Part shown: in pieces, positions 21,979-33,647 of the stretch
Layout of the letters: every line of letters begins with the position of its first letter
How positions within the stretch are numbered: position 1 is the stretch's first letter
Source of the DNA: Naganishia liquefaciens
Lineage: Eukaryota; Basidiomycota; Tremellomycetes; Filobasidiales; Filobasidiaceae
Direction of reading: 5' to 3'
DNA length: 64,000 nt
NCBI GenBank assembly: GCA_013423385.1
Contig: BLZA01000011.1
Span: 805,174-869,173 of the forward strand
Notes under the pieces: generated by a model
Seen by the model: the letters and a program-made list of their open reading frames with translations, nothing else
Told to the model about the DNA's origin: nothing
Database searches by the model: none
Program-made: the position numbers and the translations under genes

Positions 21979-23458
21979 ATGCCTAATCACTTACCGACTT
22001 TGATCATTACCCCCCATGGTATGCCAATGACCTGTCTTCTACAATTTGGTAAGACACGACTGACCCGTATATCCTACAGGTCAACCGCATCAGATCTTGT
22101 ATTCGTACCTGTAAGTCGGACACCGGTACGCCTCAACCATCAAAGCTCTAGACTTACGGCTCGCTGTCTTTTGAACCAGGCATACTGAATTCGTGAGATC
22201 CCGGATCCGATCATCTCGAGAAACTAGCGCTAAACCCATCTTTGCGCAGAACTCCGTCAACTACCTCCTGACACCGTCACCGCAAGGCGATCTTTGCGTT
22301 GCGAAGCTTTTCCCGCCGAATCGGGCAAGACCTGGTCAATTGTCAGACTCTGGACACTCGACATCGCGAAACAACGTTGTCAAATGCGAAGCCTCGCGTG
22401 ACCTGCGGTGGACGATCGAGAACACTGGTATCCGGTCACCGATTTACAAGATCGTCAACTCGGACGATACACCACTTTACCAGATTTCGAAGCCGAATCC
22501 GAACGCAGATTTCTGGACAATGTTCTATTTCGCCTACGCAGGTCATCAAATCCCGCCTAAACGTGTCGAGGTGAGTACCCTTGGAAGACGGAAGGCAGAA
22601 ACCGACTTAATAGTGAAATTGTTCAGTTCGGCAAGATCAGCAAAAACCCTCCAGAGAAAGGAGGCGGTACGCGAATCACCGTCACAGGCAAGACCGAAGA
22701 CGAGAAGAAGGTTTGGCAAACTCTGGGAGAAGGAAATGAAGACTGTGTGGAATGGGTCATTGCGTGTGCTTGTTTGAATTTGCTCGAGTAAATAGTCTCA
22801 AGACTTTCCTTCTAGTCTGGCTGACGAGATCTACCGCAGTGACGAAATTATCAAGGCAGCCGAGAAAAAGGCTATGGGAGCTGGACCAGCCTCCACAGGT
22901 GCAGGGCCTGCCTCCACTGCCCCACCCGCAACGAGCCCGTCAGTATCTCGACCGGTTGCATCGACCCTACAAGCTTCCGCAGCTCGCGCAAACCCGGTCC
23001 GGTCAAGCCCAAGCCTTCCCCCCTCGCAATCCGCTCGATCCGGTATTCCCCATCCCGGTCACGGAAGCCGGCCTGCTTCGGCTGAACCATCGACAAGAAA
23101 TGCCTATCCAAGCGGACCGCGTATGCCAGGCGGATCTTCTATGGGTGGACAGCGGTCAAGCGGTCCCCAGCCAATCCACACAGATCCTCGTTATCAGCAG
23201 CAACGAGCCGGCTACGGGCCGCCGCCTCCAAACAGTGCAGGTCCTGGAATTCCCCAATACCATGATCCGAGAAGAGCAGGATCCTCGCCCCAGCCTCAGC
23301 ATCAACGCCCTCAGCAGTCTTACGGCTCATCCCCGGGTCCTCAACAGCCATATCCTGCATCATCGGCGCATCCTCACCAACAGCATCAGCAACAACAACA
23401 ATCACGCATGATGTACCGGCCTCAGCAGGCTCCCACAGCGCAGCGTGGCAGGTTTTAA
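21979..23458 (+). CDS. Conserved-looking fungal protein of unknown function with Pro/Gln-rich tail
   Basis: Exons join cleanly. MPNHLPTLIITPHG is followed across gtatgc...ctacag by QPHQILYSYL, then after gtaagt...accag HTEFVRSRIRSSRETSAKP and onward. The folded part continues YKIVNSDDTPLYQISKPNP, FWTMFYFAYAGHQIPPKRVE, then FGKISKNPPEKGGGTRITV, VWQTLGEGNEDCVEWVIACA and LADEIYRSDEIIKAAEKKA. Alternating strands and aromatic residues suggest a compact beta-rich domain. The C-terminal 190 residues are low-complexity Pro/Ser/Gln/Gly with His-Gln runs, ending APTAQRGRF. I have the impression of a family seen in basidiomycetes but cannot name it. About 350 residues in all. The gene faces ATG15 tail to tail. 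Confidence 0.75.
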
Positions 23459-23879
23459 CACGATGCCAGCTCAATGCGCAGTCTTGGCCACTCCGCTCAG
23501 CGAAGCGTCGTGATTAGCCACATCTCCCATAATATACCCGCGTCATCGCCTCAATCGTTTCTACAATATTGCCTTGTTGCTCTTCATTTGTGACCTCTTC
23601 ATCTTGTGACCTTACTTTCTCTTTGCATTGTACGGACGACAATTTCCTGAGCTTGTTTGGGGAAAGCGATTGTAAAGGTTGAATGCTATAATGACCATGT
23701 ACTTTCGCAAAGTGTTTCCCCGGATTGCGAAGTCGCCACGGTTTCCACGAACCCCTTAAGCAAATGGTAGCTGAATGGCTCCTGGTGCTGAAATGATTGA
23801 TCCATATATTCGCGCGCGTACAACTTTGGAGATAATGAGCCTTTAAGCATTTACAACTGCTGAATCTATAAACAATGTT
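23459..23879. other. Convergent 3' spacer of the Pro/Gln-rich gene and ATG15
   Basis: About 420 bases with rising A/T content, holding two 3' ends. No supported gene or RNA. Confidence 0.5.
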
Positions 23880-25885
23880 TCATGCCGAAGTCCTACTAGC
23901 ACCAGCATTCGTGGCGATAGTGGTTGTGGGAGGCTCCTTCTTGTATCCATCGCCAAATTCCCTGTTAAGAAGGGATGCGGTTCAGATGTCGTGACATAAT
24001 GTGAACAGCTTCACTTACCATCTGAAGCAATCTACGCAATCGTCCTCTGTCTCTGCCTTTGGGACAGCATGCGGATTCTTCTTCTTCGGCGGCGACTCAT
24101 CGTTCCCGCCTTCGCTTCCTCCAGGACCGCGTCTTCGAGGACCTTTGCCTGGCCAACCCCAAAACTTCCATGAAGAGGCACTTGTCGTGCCCTCTTCTCC
24201 CAGCTGATCTTCGTCCGAAGAAGAATCATCCCAATCTTCGTTGAGGACTCGATTGATGATCTCGGTGATCCTATGTGTTCTGACATCTACACTCCATCCC
24301 TTTTTGCCGACGGTATCATAGAGAATCGATTCACCGATATGGCACCGGGTCTCGATAGCCTGTATTATGGAGGAGCTTCAGCTTCAATCTCGTTACTCGC
24401 CGTCTCACCGCTTACGAAGCCGGCTGCGTAACAGCCACCTACAAAGAAAGAGGGCACCCGTCAACAACATCCTGCATCGATCTGAAGAATTCGACTCACT
24501 GTAGACACCGGTGCAGACGCCCATCGGTATCGGATCCGCATTGTGGTACACATGGGTGACACCCATCTTCTCCATTGGAAGTCCAGGAGGCAACGGTAAA
24601 TGCAAGCGTTGTGCGGCGAGACGATCCGCGGGTGATTCGAACGCTACGACAGGAGCGCCAAACGATAGGCCGATGAGGGATGAAAGTGCGCCTCCGAGCT
24701 GGACGCAGCTATCAGGTATGCTACTTTGCGTTTGAAAGCTGACACTTACCGAATGACCGGTCAACCAGATATTGGCGTTTGGATACATGAAAGAGACATT
24801 GTTGTACAGGTTCTGCAGGAGGCAGACGACGTGATTAGCGTGTGACGCAAGTCTGAGCTCTACCTTCTGGTATGGTACTCACGGTTCCGACAGCTGTATA
24901 GACGCTCTCTCCAATCAACGCTTTCTCCAAACATGTCTGTTCACATTTATATCCTCCAGCGTAACAGTCGCAAACGGGCGTCCAAGAGAAATCGACTCTT
25001 GCGCAGCAGCATGAGAAGAGTAGATTGTCCTACAGTAGCATGCTAAGTATGCTGAGAAGTTCGATTAAGAACACGCACATACGTTGAACTTGTCATTCTT
25101 GGCTGTTGGACCGCCTGAGCCCAATACACCGGCTGACGTCCCTTTGATGCTGATAACAACCGTGGAATTGGTCTCGTCCGCAAACTAGACCACAGAGAAC
25201 ATGGAAATGCTGAGCGCAGTCACAAATTTTCTGGAGAGTAGGGCTTACGATGTGACCTCTCAGGCCATCTGCGTCCTTCTCCCAGCCAAAAGGCGTTGAC
25301 TGCCAGATCACAAACCAGTTAGACCCTTTCCTCCAGATTGGACGCTTTCTCAAGATACCAGGCAGGCAAAGTACATACAATATTCCACTTGTCCAGAGAA
25401 TACCAGTCTGTCGAATTCGGTTCAATGTAGGCATTCGAGCTCATCATGGCAAGAGTGCGCAGCGTCTCCCTGTCGGTCGTATCCGGCGCTTCCACCTCCG
25501 TCTCCTCCCACTCCATTGTCGCCGACAGGAGCGAAGATCGCTGCGAGAATGTCAGATTGCACAGATGTGCAGCCGAAGGCACAAGTCGGGGACGCATGAT
25601 CGGAATCCGACGTGTTCGCAGCACGAGCGGCGGCGGATCGATCGATTCGCCGTTATTGAGTGCATGAATCGCCTCGCCCGCTTCGAGGTCAAAGGCCCTC
25701 ATATCTTGCAAGCTGTGGGCTGCCGATGCATCATGCCAGAGTAAAGCTGAAGTATCCGGCTGATTGGCGTGAGCTTTGACGGGCTTGAAAGTCTTGACTG
25801 TGGAGGTTACCGATGTCGAGAGGGACGGAGGCGATGTGGTGGCAAGGAGGGGTAGCAGACGCGCAATCAGTGGTGGGAGATACAT
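23880..25885 (-). CDS. ATG15: Autophagic/vacuolar phospholipase Atg15
   Basis: Membrane-anchored lipase delivered to the vacuole to break down autophagic and Cvt bodies. The ATG at 25885 gives [20 protein letters not shown], a signal anchor; the open frame upstream has no ATG. Characteristic blocks are [62 protein letters not shown], a Cys-rich loop, [16 protein letters not shown] with the catalytic serine (GHSLG), [13 protein letters not shown], and [14 protein letters not shown], with the catalytic Asp probably in NADP. Later [18 protein letters not shown] supplies the likely catalytic His. A charged Ser/Pro-rich tail ends in [19 protein letters not shown], then a short Thr/Ala-rich end in a separate exon. 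Glycosylation sequons (NLT, NST) fit a lumenal domain. About nine exons. Yeast Atg15 is of similar size. Confidence 0.93.
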
Positions 25886-26150
25886 TACGCTGTCCGAGTA
25901 CGGGAAAGCACGCAACGGGTGAATGTATGGCGTTTGCCACTTTACCCTTCGGACGTGCAAACTGACGAGGCGAGATGGAGGATGATGGCGGCTGATAGCG
26001 ACAATCGGCGACTGCCCGGGGCGGATCCAAATTTGTACACATCATCGCATCGATATCGATACCGTCGCTTCAGCTTATCCTTCATCTTATCCTACATTTT
26101 ACAATCATTTCGAGCAACCGCATTTGACTCCCCTACTTTCGCACCGGACC
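25886..26150. promoter_or_regulatory. Divergent promoter ATG15 / SDR gene
   Basis: About 265 bases between two outward-facing start codons. The right part contains catcttatcctacatttt-like pyrimidine tracts before the ATG at 26151. No TATA box is clear. Confidence 0.45.
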
Positions 26151-27985
26151 ATGAGCATCTTCACAGAACAAACGTCCTTTGAAAAGGCTGTGAGCGTCTC
26201 ATCCAGCTCGAGACACACCGGAAAGACGGTTCTGGTCACGGGTATGTGAAGGCAACGCTCTTGTTATAGCCGACTCCGTTGACTGTGCACAGGTGGAGCG
26301 AGCGGCATCGGTAGACATGTAGCTATGCGTTATGTGCAGTCAGGGTGAGCTATTCTGGGTTTGGAGGTGAAGGACATCAGATAACTGTTTCTGGGCAGAG
26401 CTCGTGTAGTTGTCGGAGATCTCAATGTTTTGGGATGTCGACAAACGGTCAGGAGTTGCGCGGAGCTGAATGCTACAGGGTACGAGAAGGAGTTCCGGAC
26501 TCTGTCATATGACAAACTCAATCGCTCCCACCCTGTACAAAAATAGAGCTTGCTTCACACCGGACGAATCCTGCAACGTGACTTCAAAATCATCGACCCT
26601 GAATCTGTTTAACTTTGCAAAAAGCGTCTTTGAAGGAAATCCGCCTGATATCGTGGTGGCGAACGCAGGAGTTAGTGAAGTGGGTCATCTAGATGATGAC
26701 ATCGTTCTCGGTAAGCGCATTCAATAAGTTATCTATTTATAATCCAGACCCAATTTGCTCATGTCCTCTCGATTCTACAGAAAATGACATCGGACACTAT
26801 CCCAAAGAACCTCGGAAGACGACATTGGAGGTCAATCTTGCCGGAGCCATCCTCACAGCAGGCATCGCGCAGGAGATGTGGGCGAAAGCTCCTCTCGACG
26901 GCCTCCATTCACAGGCGAGTCGCCAGCGGAAATTGATTTTGATCTCGTCCATGGGTAAGATGATACGTTTCCCCGATTCCGTATCGGATCACCCGTCTGA
27001 ATGCGCTGAACAGGCGGCTGGGAGGGCATCCCAATGGCGGCACTGTACAGCATGGCAAAGCATGGTTTAATGGGTTACTGGGTCGCCCTTTCTGCGCAAT
27101 TGACGAAGATGCCTACAAAGCCCTTTTCGTGAGTTTGCGGGTGCCAGGCCTCGACCTTGGGAGGCTCATTTCGAATTATTCCAGTTGTCATGCCATCTGC
27201 CCTTTTTTCGCCGGTAAGCGACTCAAAGAGTGTTAACCCAGTAACACTCTGAGTCAGGTCTGACTTTCCCTGTTTCAAAAGCAACAAGTATTCTGGATAC
27301 GGCAGTAAGTCATCTTGGTTAAGATTTCGAGAGACTTCGCCCTAATCCTTTCATGCTGACAGATTCTCCTGGCTTTGGCGGGAATCCCGAAAACTACACC
27401 CGATGATATCGCTGCAGCCATTGAAGCCGTTGGGATGGACAGCCCCTCAGCGACGCAAAGGTGCCTTATGCAGCAGTTGTGCAGAGACTTTGGCTGAATT
27501 TCAACATATTCCAAGCGACGACACCGCCGTCTTGCTTCCGGACGACAGGGTGCCCCTGGTCATTCGCGCTCAAGATTTCGATCCGGTCAGCGGAGATATT
27601 TACTCGAACCTAGCGATCATGCTCAATCAGCGGCAGCCGTGAGTCCATATAATCGAATGTACAGGGCGATCTAATTCCCTTCCGCCACAGGCGCCCTGAC
27701 CAAGCAGAGTACAGAAGCACGACCGTGGAAGATATCAGAAAAGCACTGTCCCATAACAAACAGTTCCACCCTCTACAGCTTGTGATCGTAAGTATTTGCT
27801 TCCTGTCATTGCTGCCGAGACTGATGGAATCGATGCAGTGCGCCGGAGGGGTTCTTCATGTTCTCAATCTGCTTCGAATCGCCCACCGAAGTTCTATGCT
27901 CCAGAATCTGGTGTTCGGCTTTCTCCAAGCTGCCCTGGTATCGCTCGTTCTTGCTGTGGTGCCAAAGGCTAAAGCAGCACGATAG
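26151..27985 (+). CDS. Short-chain dehydrogenase/reductase with hydrophobic C-terminal tail
   Basis: NAD(P)-dependent oxidoreductase of the classical SDR type; substrate unknown. The Rossmann motif is GKTVLVTGGASGIGRHVA, split by an intron inside TGG. It continues GARVVVGDLN, ACFTPDESCNVTS (after an intron ending aaaatag), PDIVVANAGVSEVG, NLAGAILTAG, the catalytic serine in LILISSMGK, and YSMAK (YxxxK). The C-terminal half is longer than usual (TPDDIAAAIEAVGMDSPS and about 150 further residues). It ends LVFGFLQAALVSLVLAVVPK, a likely membrane anchor, before KAKAAR and a stop. The tail is read from the only frame that keeps the splice in phase. Such a tail recalls ER-bound SDRs such as ketodihydrosphingosine reductase, but the rest does not match that family closely. 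Confidence 0.8.
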
Positions 27986-28472
27986 TCATGATAGCGGTGT
28001 CCGTTTCCACGACCTTCGACTGCGGCCGTCCTTGGATTTGACCTGCGTCTGTCTGATTCACTACTGTGTATAGCCGACTTGCTCTTAATTTCCGTCCCGT
28101 TGTAAGATTTTGGCTATGATATGTATTCTGTGATGGAGCGGCAGAAAACGGCGTCGGTGCTGTCATTCGCTCCACGCTGACCCATTCCCTGATGTATAAC
28201 CCTTAGCCTTCTACATGATTTGACTCGCCTCGAAACGCAGCGCTCTCTATTTGCATCTATCAGAGAAGCTTTCAAAGTAAGCGGATGCTGATGGATCTAG
28301 CTGCTGCGCCCGCCGCGTGCTTCGTCATACCTCTCGGCGGTTTGCGCATGGCAGATCACCGACTACTGTATCATGTGTCGTCTCAGCACTTGCATGACTA
28401 GCTGCGCCGTAATTGCCAGGAAACTGACTCTCGCGCTCACACTCTAAGCTCTTGTGCCCCGTTACATCAGTC
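27986..28472. other. Intergenic spacer SDR / AIP1
   Basis: About 490 bases holding the SDR 3' end and the AIP1 promoter. No supported gene; short frames are not convincing. Confidence 0.45.
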
Positions 28473-31135
28473 ATGTCGGTCGAAAGAGGTCAGTGTTCCC
28501 ATAGGAGAGACGCGCTCGCGGCATTCGTGACTCATGAACGCTCTCCGCAACAGGCAATATCTTTGCATGCAATCCCGCAACTGCTCGGCTCACGTCAACA
28601 AAGCTCGGATGTGATCCCAAGGGAGAGAAGATTGTTTACGTGAATGGCAGGACGGTCGTCGTAAGTCGCTGGAAGAAATTCGGTAAAACACAGGGTTTCC
28701 TTACACAACTGCGTTCTTTGCTGTTTCTGTTAGATCCGGGATCTTGCAGTCAGTGCTTGAGTCGATTTCGGAGTCGTTGTGGTACTGAATGAGATTCTTC
28801 CGATGCGATAGGATCCTACGAGGTCCGTTACTTATTCTCGTAAGCTGCCAGGCACTCGCTGAGCGATCTTGAACTGAAGTCGACTCGGTCGGCAGAGCAT
28901 ACGCAAACTGCAACCGTGGCCCGAATTTCTCCCTCCGGCTACTATTGCGCCTCGGCAGATACCGCGGGAAATGGTGAGACTCCTGCTTGTCGTCTTCTCG
29001 CAGACTTTGCTGATCGGCGGAACTGAAGTCCGGATATGGGACATCGCCGGTACCGATCAAATTTTGAAGCTGGCTGTCCGGCCTTTAGGAGGACGAGTCA
29101 ATGATCTCTCCTGGGACGGGGAGAGCAAACGTCTTATTGCTGTTGGAGACGGACGGGAACGATTCGGTGCGGCCTTCTTGGCTGATAGTGGCTCTTCGTG
29201 TGGTGAAATTCAGGGCAACTCAAAAGTAAGTCTGTTTCTCTCCCGGAGACAGAAGTTGCTGATGATCTTTTCTCAGGTGATCAATGCTGTCAGCATACGA
29301 TACCAACGGCCCTTCCGGGCAGTGACCGCCTCGGACGATGGTGCCATCGTTTTCTTCCACGGCGTCCCTTTCAAGAACGACAAAGTAAGCTTGTATCTGA
29401 ATTGAGATTATGGGCAATGTACTGATTCTGACTCGCAAGGTTATTCGCACCCATACTAATTTTGTACAAGACGTGCGATTCTCGCATTCTGGAGATCATT
29501 TTGCTTCTGTGGGTTCGGATCGAAAGCTGTTCTTCTATGACGGGAAAACCGGCGAGACCATCGGCGACGTCGATGCTCATAACGGTTCGATCGTGAGTTG
29601 ACTTCATTCGAGGCTTCTCGTTACGATTGATGTTTTTCCTTTCCGTGTAGATGGCCTGTTCGTGGAGTCCCGATTCCAAGCACCTTTCCACCGCCAGCGC
29701 GGACGGGACCGTCAAGCTTTGTATGTCCCCACTCGTTTGATCAGGCCTGACCTCATCCAACCTTGTCATTAGGGGATGTCGAGACGAGAAAGACAACAAT
29801 GACTTTTACGGTTGGGGGAGACGTGGCTTCTCAGCAGAATGGCAACATTTGGGCTTCCGAAAATGCCATCGTCTCCTTGAGCTTGAACGGCACCCTGAAT
29901 GTGTTCGATCCTCGAGACAATTCCATTTGGCGCAGAATTCACGCACGTATCAGTGCGGCCTTTCTGAAAGTCAATGCTGATATTGGCTCTGTCATAGGGA
30001 CCTACAAAAGCTGTTACAGCCTCAACACTGGCCTTGAAACCGGAGCTCACATTTTTCACAGGTTCCTTTGACGGATCCGTGCGCGCGTTTGACCTGCCTT
30101 CGGGAGAAGCTCGGGCTGTTGAGGACCAGTCTGGGGATGGTCAAATCTCCGGACTGAGCGCCGACGCAAGCTCTGGGGAAGTCTGGGCATCTACCTGGAT
30201 TGAAGGCCAGCCCTTGGTAAAGTTGAACAAAAAGGCGTTCGGGTAAGCCACTAGTAAGCAGAATCCACCGCTCAAACACTTCACTGAGCTACTTCCAGCG
30301 CAAGCGCCCGAATTGATGCTGCGTTGACCGCGCCTAAAGATGTTGCTGCGGATGGCGGTGCGGTAGCGGTCGCGGACACTCGAGGGATGACGATCTCCAA
30401 GGACGGCAAGATAGTCAAAACCGCTACAGCCTCTGACGGTTATTCAGCTGTCGCACTACATGGCGACCTTGTCGCTTACGGAGGATCCGTGAGCAGAAAG
30501 AGGTGTTCGGTTCAAAATCAGTTTCTCATCTCGATACGGGTTTCAGGACAAGAAACTCTATCTGGATACTCTCTCCTCTGACGCAAAGACTACGGTTTTC
30601 GATGACAATCGTGGCGAAATCACAAGTATTGCATTCTCGCCCAATGGTAAACTCTTAGCGGCTGGCGACGTTAGTATCAATTGGATCTGCGAGGCTTTAC
30701 TCTACTGAGAACCCTTTCGAACAGAGCTCCGGCCGGATCGTCTTGATTAATGCGGCAGAGAAGAAGGTGAGGCAGGTCATAGCAAAGGGGCCATCAAGTA
30801 GTTCACTCAATTTCCTGCCGTCAGACCTTGGTCAGCTCTAGGTGGACGGCGCACACTGGAAGGGTCAACTCGCTGGCTTTCAGCCCGGATGGAATGAGAC
30901 TAGTCTCTGGGGGATTGGACGAGAGCATCTACATTCACCACGTCGAACAATTACTGAAGAATGTCTCGATCAAGGTATGTCCTTCTTCCTTCACCTATAG
31001 GTGTGCTGATTCTGGCGGGATTTCCAGAACGCTCACGCTGGTGGTGTGACGGGTGTAGCGTGGCAAGATGATCAAACAGTCATCAGCACCGGCAGCGATG
31101 CTTGCGTAAGGACCTGGACTGTAAAGGGGATCTAG
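28473..31135 (+). CDS. AIP1: Actin-interacting protein 1 (WD-repeat, cofilin cofactor)
   Basis: Works with cofilin to take actin filaments apart at cortical patches. The first exon is short: ATGTCGGTCGAAAGAG then gtcagt. It joins to GNIFACNPATARLTSTKLGC and DPKGEKIVYVNGRTVV, the conserved AIP1 N-terminus. WD repeats follow through the gene: VRIWDIAG, RVNDLSWDGESKR, DGAIVFFHG, FVQDVRFSHSGDHFASVGSD, MACSWSPDSKHLSTASADG with TVKLWDVET, a second propeller with ISGLSADASSGEVWAST, ITSIAFSPNGKLLAAGD, VNSLAFSPDGMRLVSGGLDE, and a final STGSDACVRTWTVKGI. Two seven-bladed propellers and about 600 residues is normal. More than ten short introns. Converges on SF3A3 with about 100 bases between stops. Confidence 0.94.
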
Positions 31136-31235
31136 ATGTGATTGATTGTATGCATATTGGGCATCAGCGTCGCATCTGTCCGAATTCGACACCACACAGC
31201 CGTCCGAGAAAGACTGTCTGCAGAAGCCCCTCCCT

Positions 31236-33381
31236 TTAGATGAGGCCTTGTCGCTTGAGATCTTCGTATGTCTTCTTGTCGTACCTGTGTAAAAGAAATT
31301 CAGCCAGAACATAGGGTTCATTTCGACCCAGATGACCTACACGTTTCCCTCTGCATCCTCGAATTCTTCCGTTCGTTCTGCCTGATTCTGTTCCTGTCGA
31401 CCTTCCCTCTTCAGACGTTCGGCAACTGATAGTCAAGATGGCCGTTAGCTAAAATCAAGTCGAAACCAAAAACAAACTCACGAGCAAGGGCATCTGCAAT
31501 TTTGGTGATTTCGTGGAAATGCTTGGTGTTCGGCAGACCAAGCGCTCGCATTCCGAAGGCGTGCCTTGATTCCTGGAAATGACGATCAAATGCTTTCCTA
31601 GAAACAATTCGAGTTAGACATTCTCGTATTCTTCACTCTTCCGCCTCGGTATGTGCTTACCTTCCCATATAAACATAGTCCGAGCAGATTTCGCATTTAT
31701 ACTCGACTCCCAGACCATGCAGCTTGTATAGCCAGTAGGGGATCGGCTTTCCATCCCACCCGAGCGGCAATTTAAGCGGGTTGTAAATCCTGCCGTCATC
31801 TTCCTCTGGCTCAACCTCCTCCGTGACAACTTGCGTCTCCTCCATTGCCTCCTCCACTTCCTGCTCTCGCTCACGCGCTGTCAGTGCGGATTTACGCTCG
31901 ATGTTTTGCTTAGTGTCGTTTATCAAAGCGGGCACCGGTGGCAGGAGAAGAAGCGTTTCCGTCAGCCGCGTAAGCAACGCAGCGGCGTGGGCTTTGCTGG
32001 TAGATGCGTGAGGTTGCACGGGCGCCGTCGGTGGCCTGGCCGGCTGCGCCGCTGCGGCTTCTTCGCTAGCGGATAGCTTTTCTGCAGCCTTGATATGCTT
32101 TTTGGAAGTGAGATGCGCGTCGTATACCGTTTTCTTGGCATATTGCTTTTGGCCTGGGGATCGGTTCTTCGTTGAGCGATAAGCCAGAGTCGGCGATGAA
32201 TCGACTTACAAGCAGCACACCAGATGCCCTCTTCTGACGGCGCAGCATCTCCATTGGTGTGCGTCTGGCTGGTAGCAGCGCTTGCCTTTTTCTGCCATCC
32301 CTCCACTTTGCCCTCCTTCCATTCCTTCTCGAACCCCTCCTCAACGGGCTTGAGCGCAGCGTCGACCGTTCCAATTTCTAGCGGATGAGTACGTCGTAGA
32401 AAGTCTTGTAGGTAGGTGTTGAGAGTTTGAACGTAGCTGGATTTGAGTCGTCAGTATCAGGTAGATGGGCACAAAGATCTGGCATAGAAACACACTCGAG
32501 GTATGCAGCCGATTCCTTTTCCTTCTGATCCAGGGCTTCTCCCACCAGACCTTTGGACAGCATATTCAGATACTGCATGTAGGTCAATCTGAGAATAGTC
32601 AGGGAGGAATGAGCTTCGCGACAAATTCTGCTCGCCATGACTCACCTGCGTGCGCTCTTCAAATTGACAAATTGCGTGTGGGGGATGTAAAGATCGAGAT
32701 ACCGCCCAACAGACTCTTCTCCAGTGAACAACGTGTCCAGTGCTATCCGGGAAGGAAATGAGTGAAGGTTTTGCGCAAACAGAAGCTGTACGGACGATCA
32801 ATGACCTCCTCCTCGCCATCCTCCAACGTCACCCTCTCCAGCCCATCCGACGCCACCAACTCCTCTAAGCTACGCAAAAAACCACGCAACTCGGGCTCCT
32901 GTCCTGCCGCGCCGCTCGCCTGTCGATCGGCGTGGACCCTGTTGATCCTGTTGAAGCGGGAGTAGAACTCGGAAAGGTCGTCCTGCGGGTTGCCTTTGCC
33001 TGTCGAAGCGGGAACGGAAAGAGCTTCGATCTCGGCGGCTCGAAAGCTGTCGATTGGGAATAAGGGGATGATGGTGTGAGATGGGGATCGACTATGCACT
33101 GTACCGGCTTACCCTTCCTTATCTTCGTATTGAGACCGCAGCAACCTTTGTCGTTCATCTAGTCGATTCAGTACATCCAGCGCCTTTTGGTGGTTCCTCA
33201 GCTCTCCCCTCCGCTGCAGACACAACGCAACGAAGATATCAGCGTCAACAGAAGCGTGGCTTGGAGGAGCAACAGGGCGACTCACGCCTGTGGTATGCTT
33301 GTTCAGGATATCGGCCAGCGCCTGCTCGTACCGCTCAACCTCCTCGTGCTCCTGGCGCTGCAGCTCGATTATGGAATCCAT
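31236..33381 (-). CDS. SF3A3: Splicing factor 3a subunit 3 (SF3a60 / Prp9)
   Basis: Subunit of the U2 snRNP factor SF3a, needed for prespliceosome assembly. It starts [20 protein letters not shown], the conserved SF3a60 N-terminal helix. Other family blocks are DEFYSRFxRI-like ([12 protein letters not shown]), [37 protein letters not shown], a zinc-finger region around [20 protein letters not shown], then the C-terminal [35 protein letters not shown] and the second finger [20 protein letters not shown], closing [17 protein letters not shown]. The C-terminal [11 protein letters not shown] is a hallmark. About seven exons. The start at 33381 lies 266 bases from the divergent FAL1 start. Confidence 0.94.
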
Positions 33382-33647
33382 GATGGGCACGGGGCGATGC
33401 AAGGCATCCTCATCTGAAGGTTCGCAATCCCGAGGAACCCCGCTTGATGGCTGCCGTCGCCGCGACCTGGGCATCGCACTCGCTCGTGCACGTGACCGCG
33501 CCGATCGCCCCGGGTCTCCTGCCCCTCGGCTCGCGCGACGCTGCCTCCTCTTGCGGCAAGAAATCACATTGCCATACGTTGTTCATGCGTTCCTCGCGGC
33601 CTTCCTCGCTCCTACCTTGACCATACAAGCAGTCTACTACGTACACG
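33382..33647. promoter_or_regulatory. Short divergent promoter SF3A3 / FAL1
   Basis: 266 bases separate the start codons of two splicing-related genes on opposite strands. The spacer is C/G-rich with no obvious TATA box, suggesting a shared housekeeping-type promoter. Confidence 0.5.
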
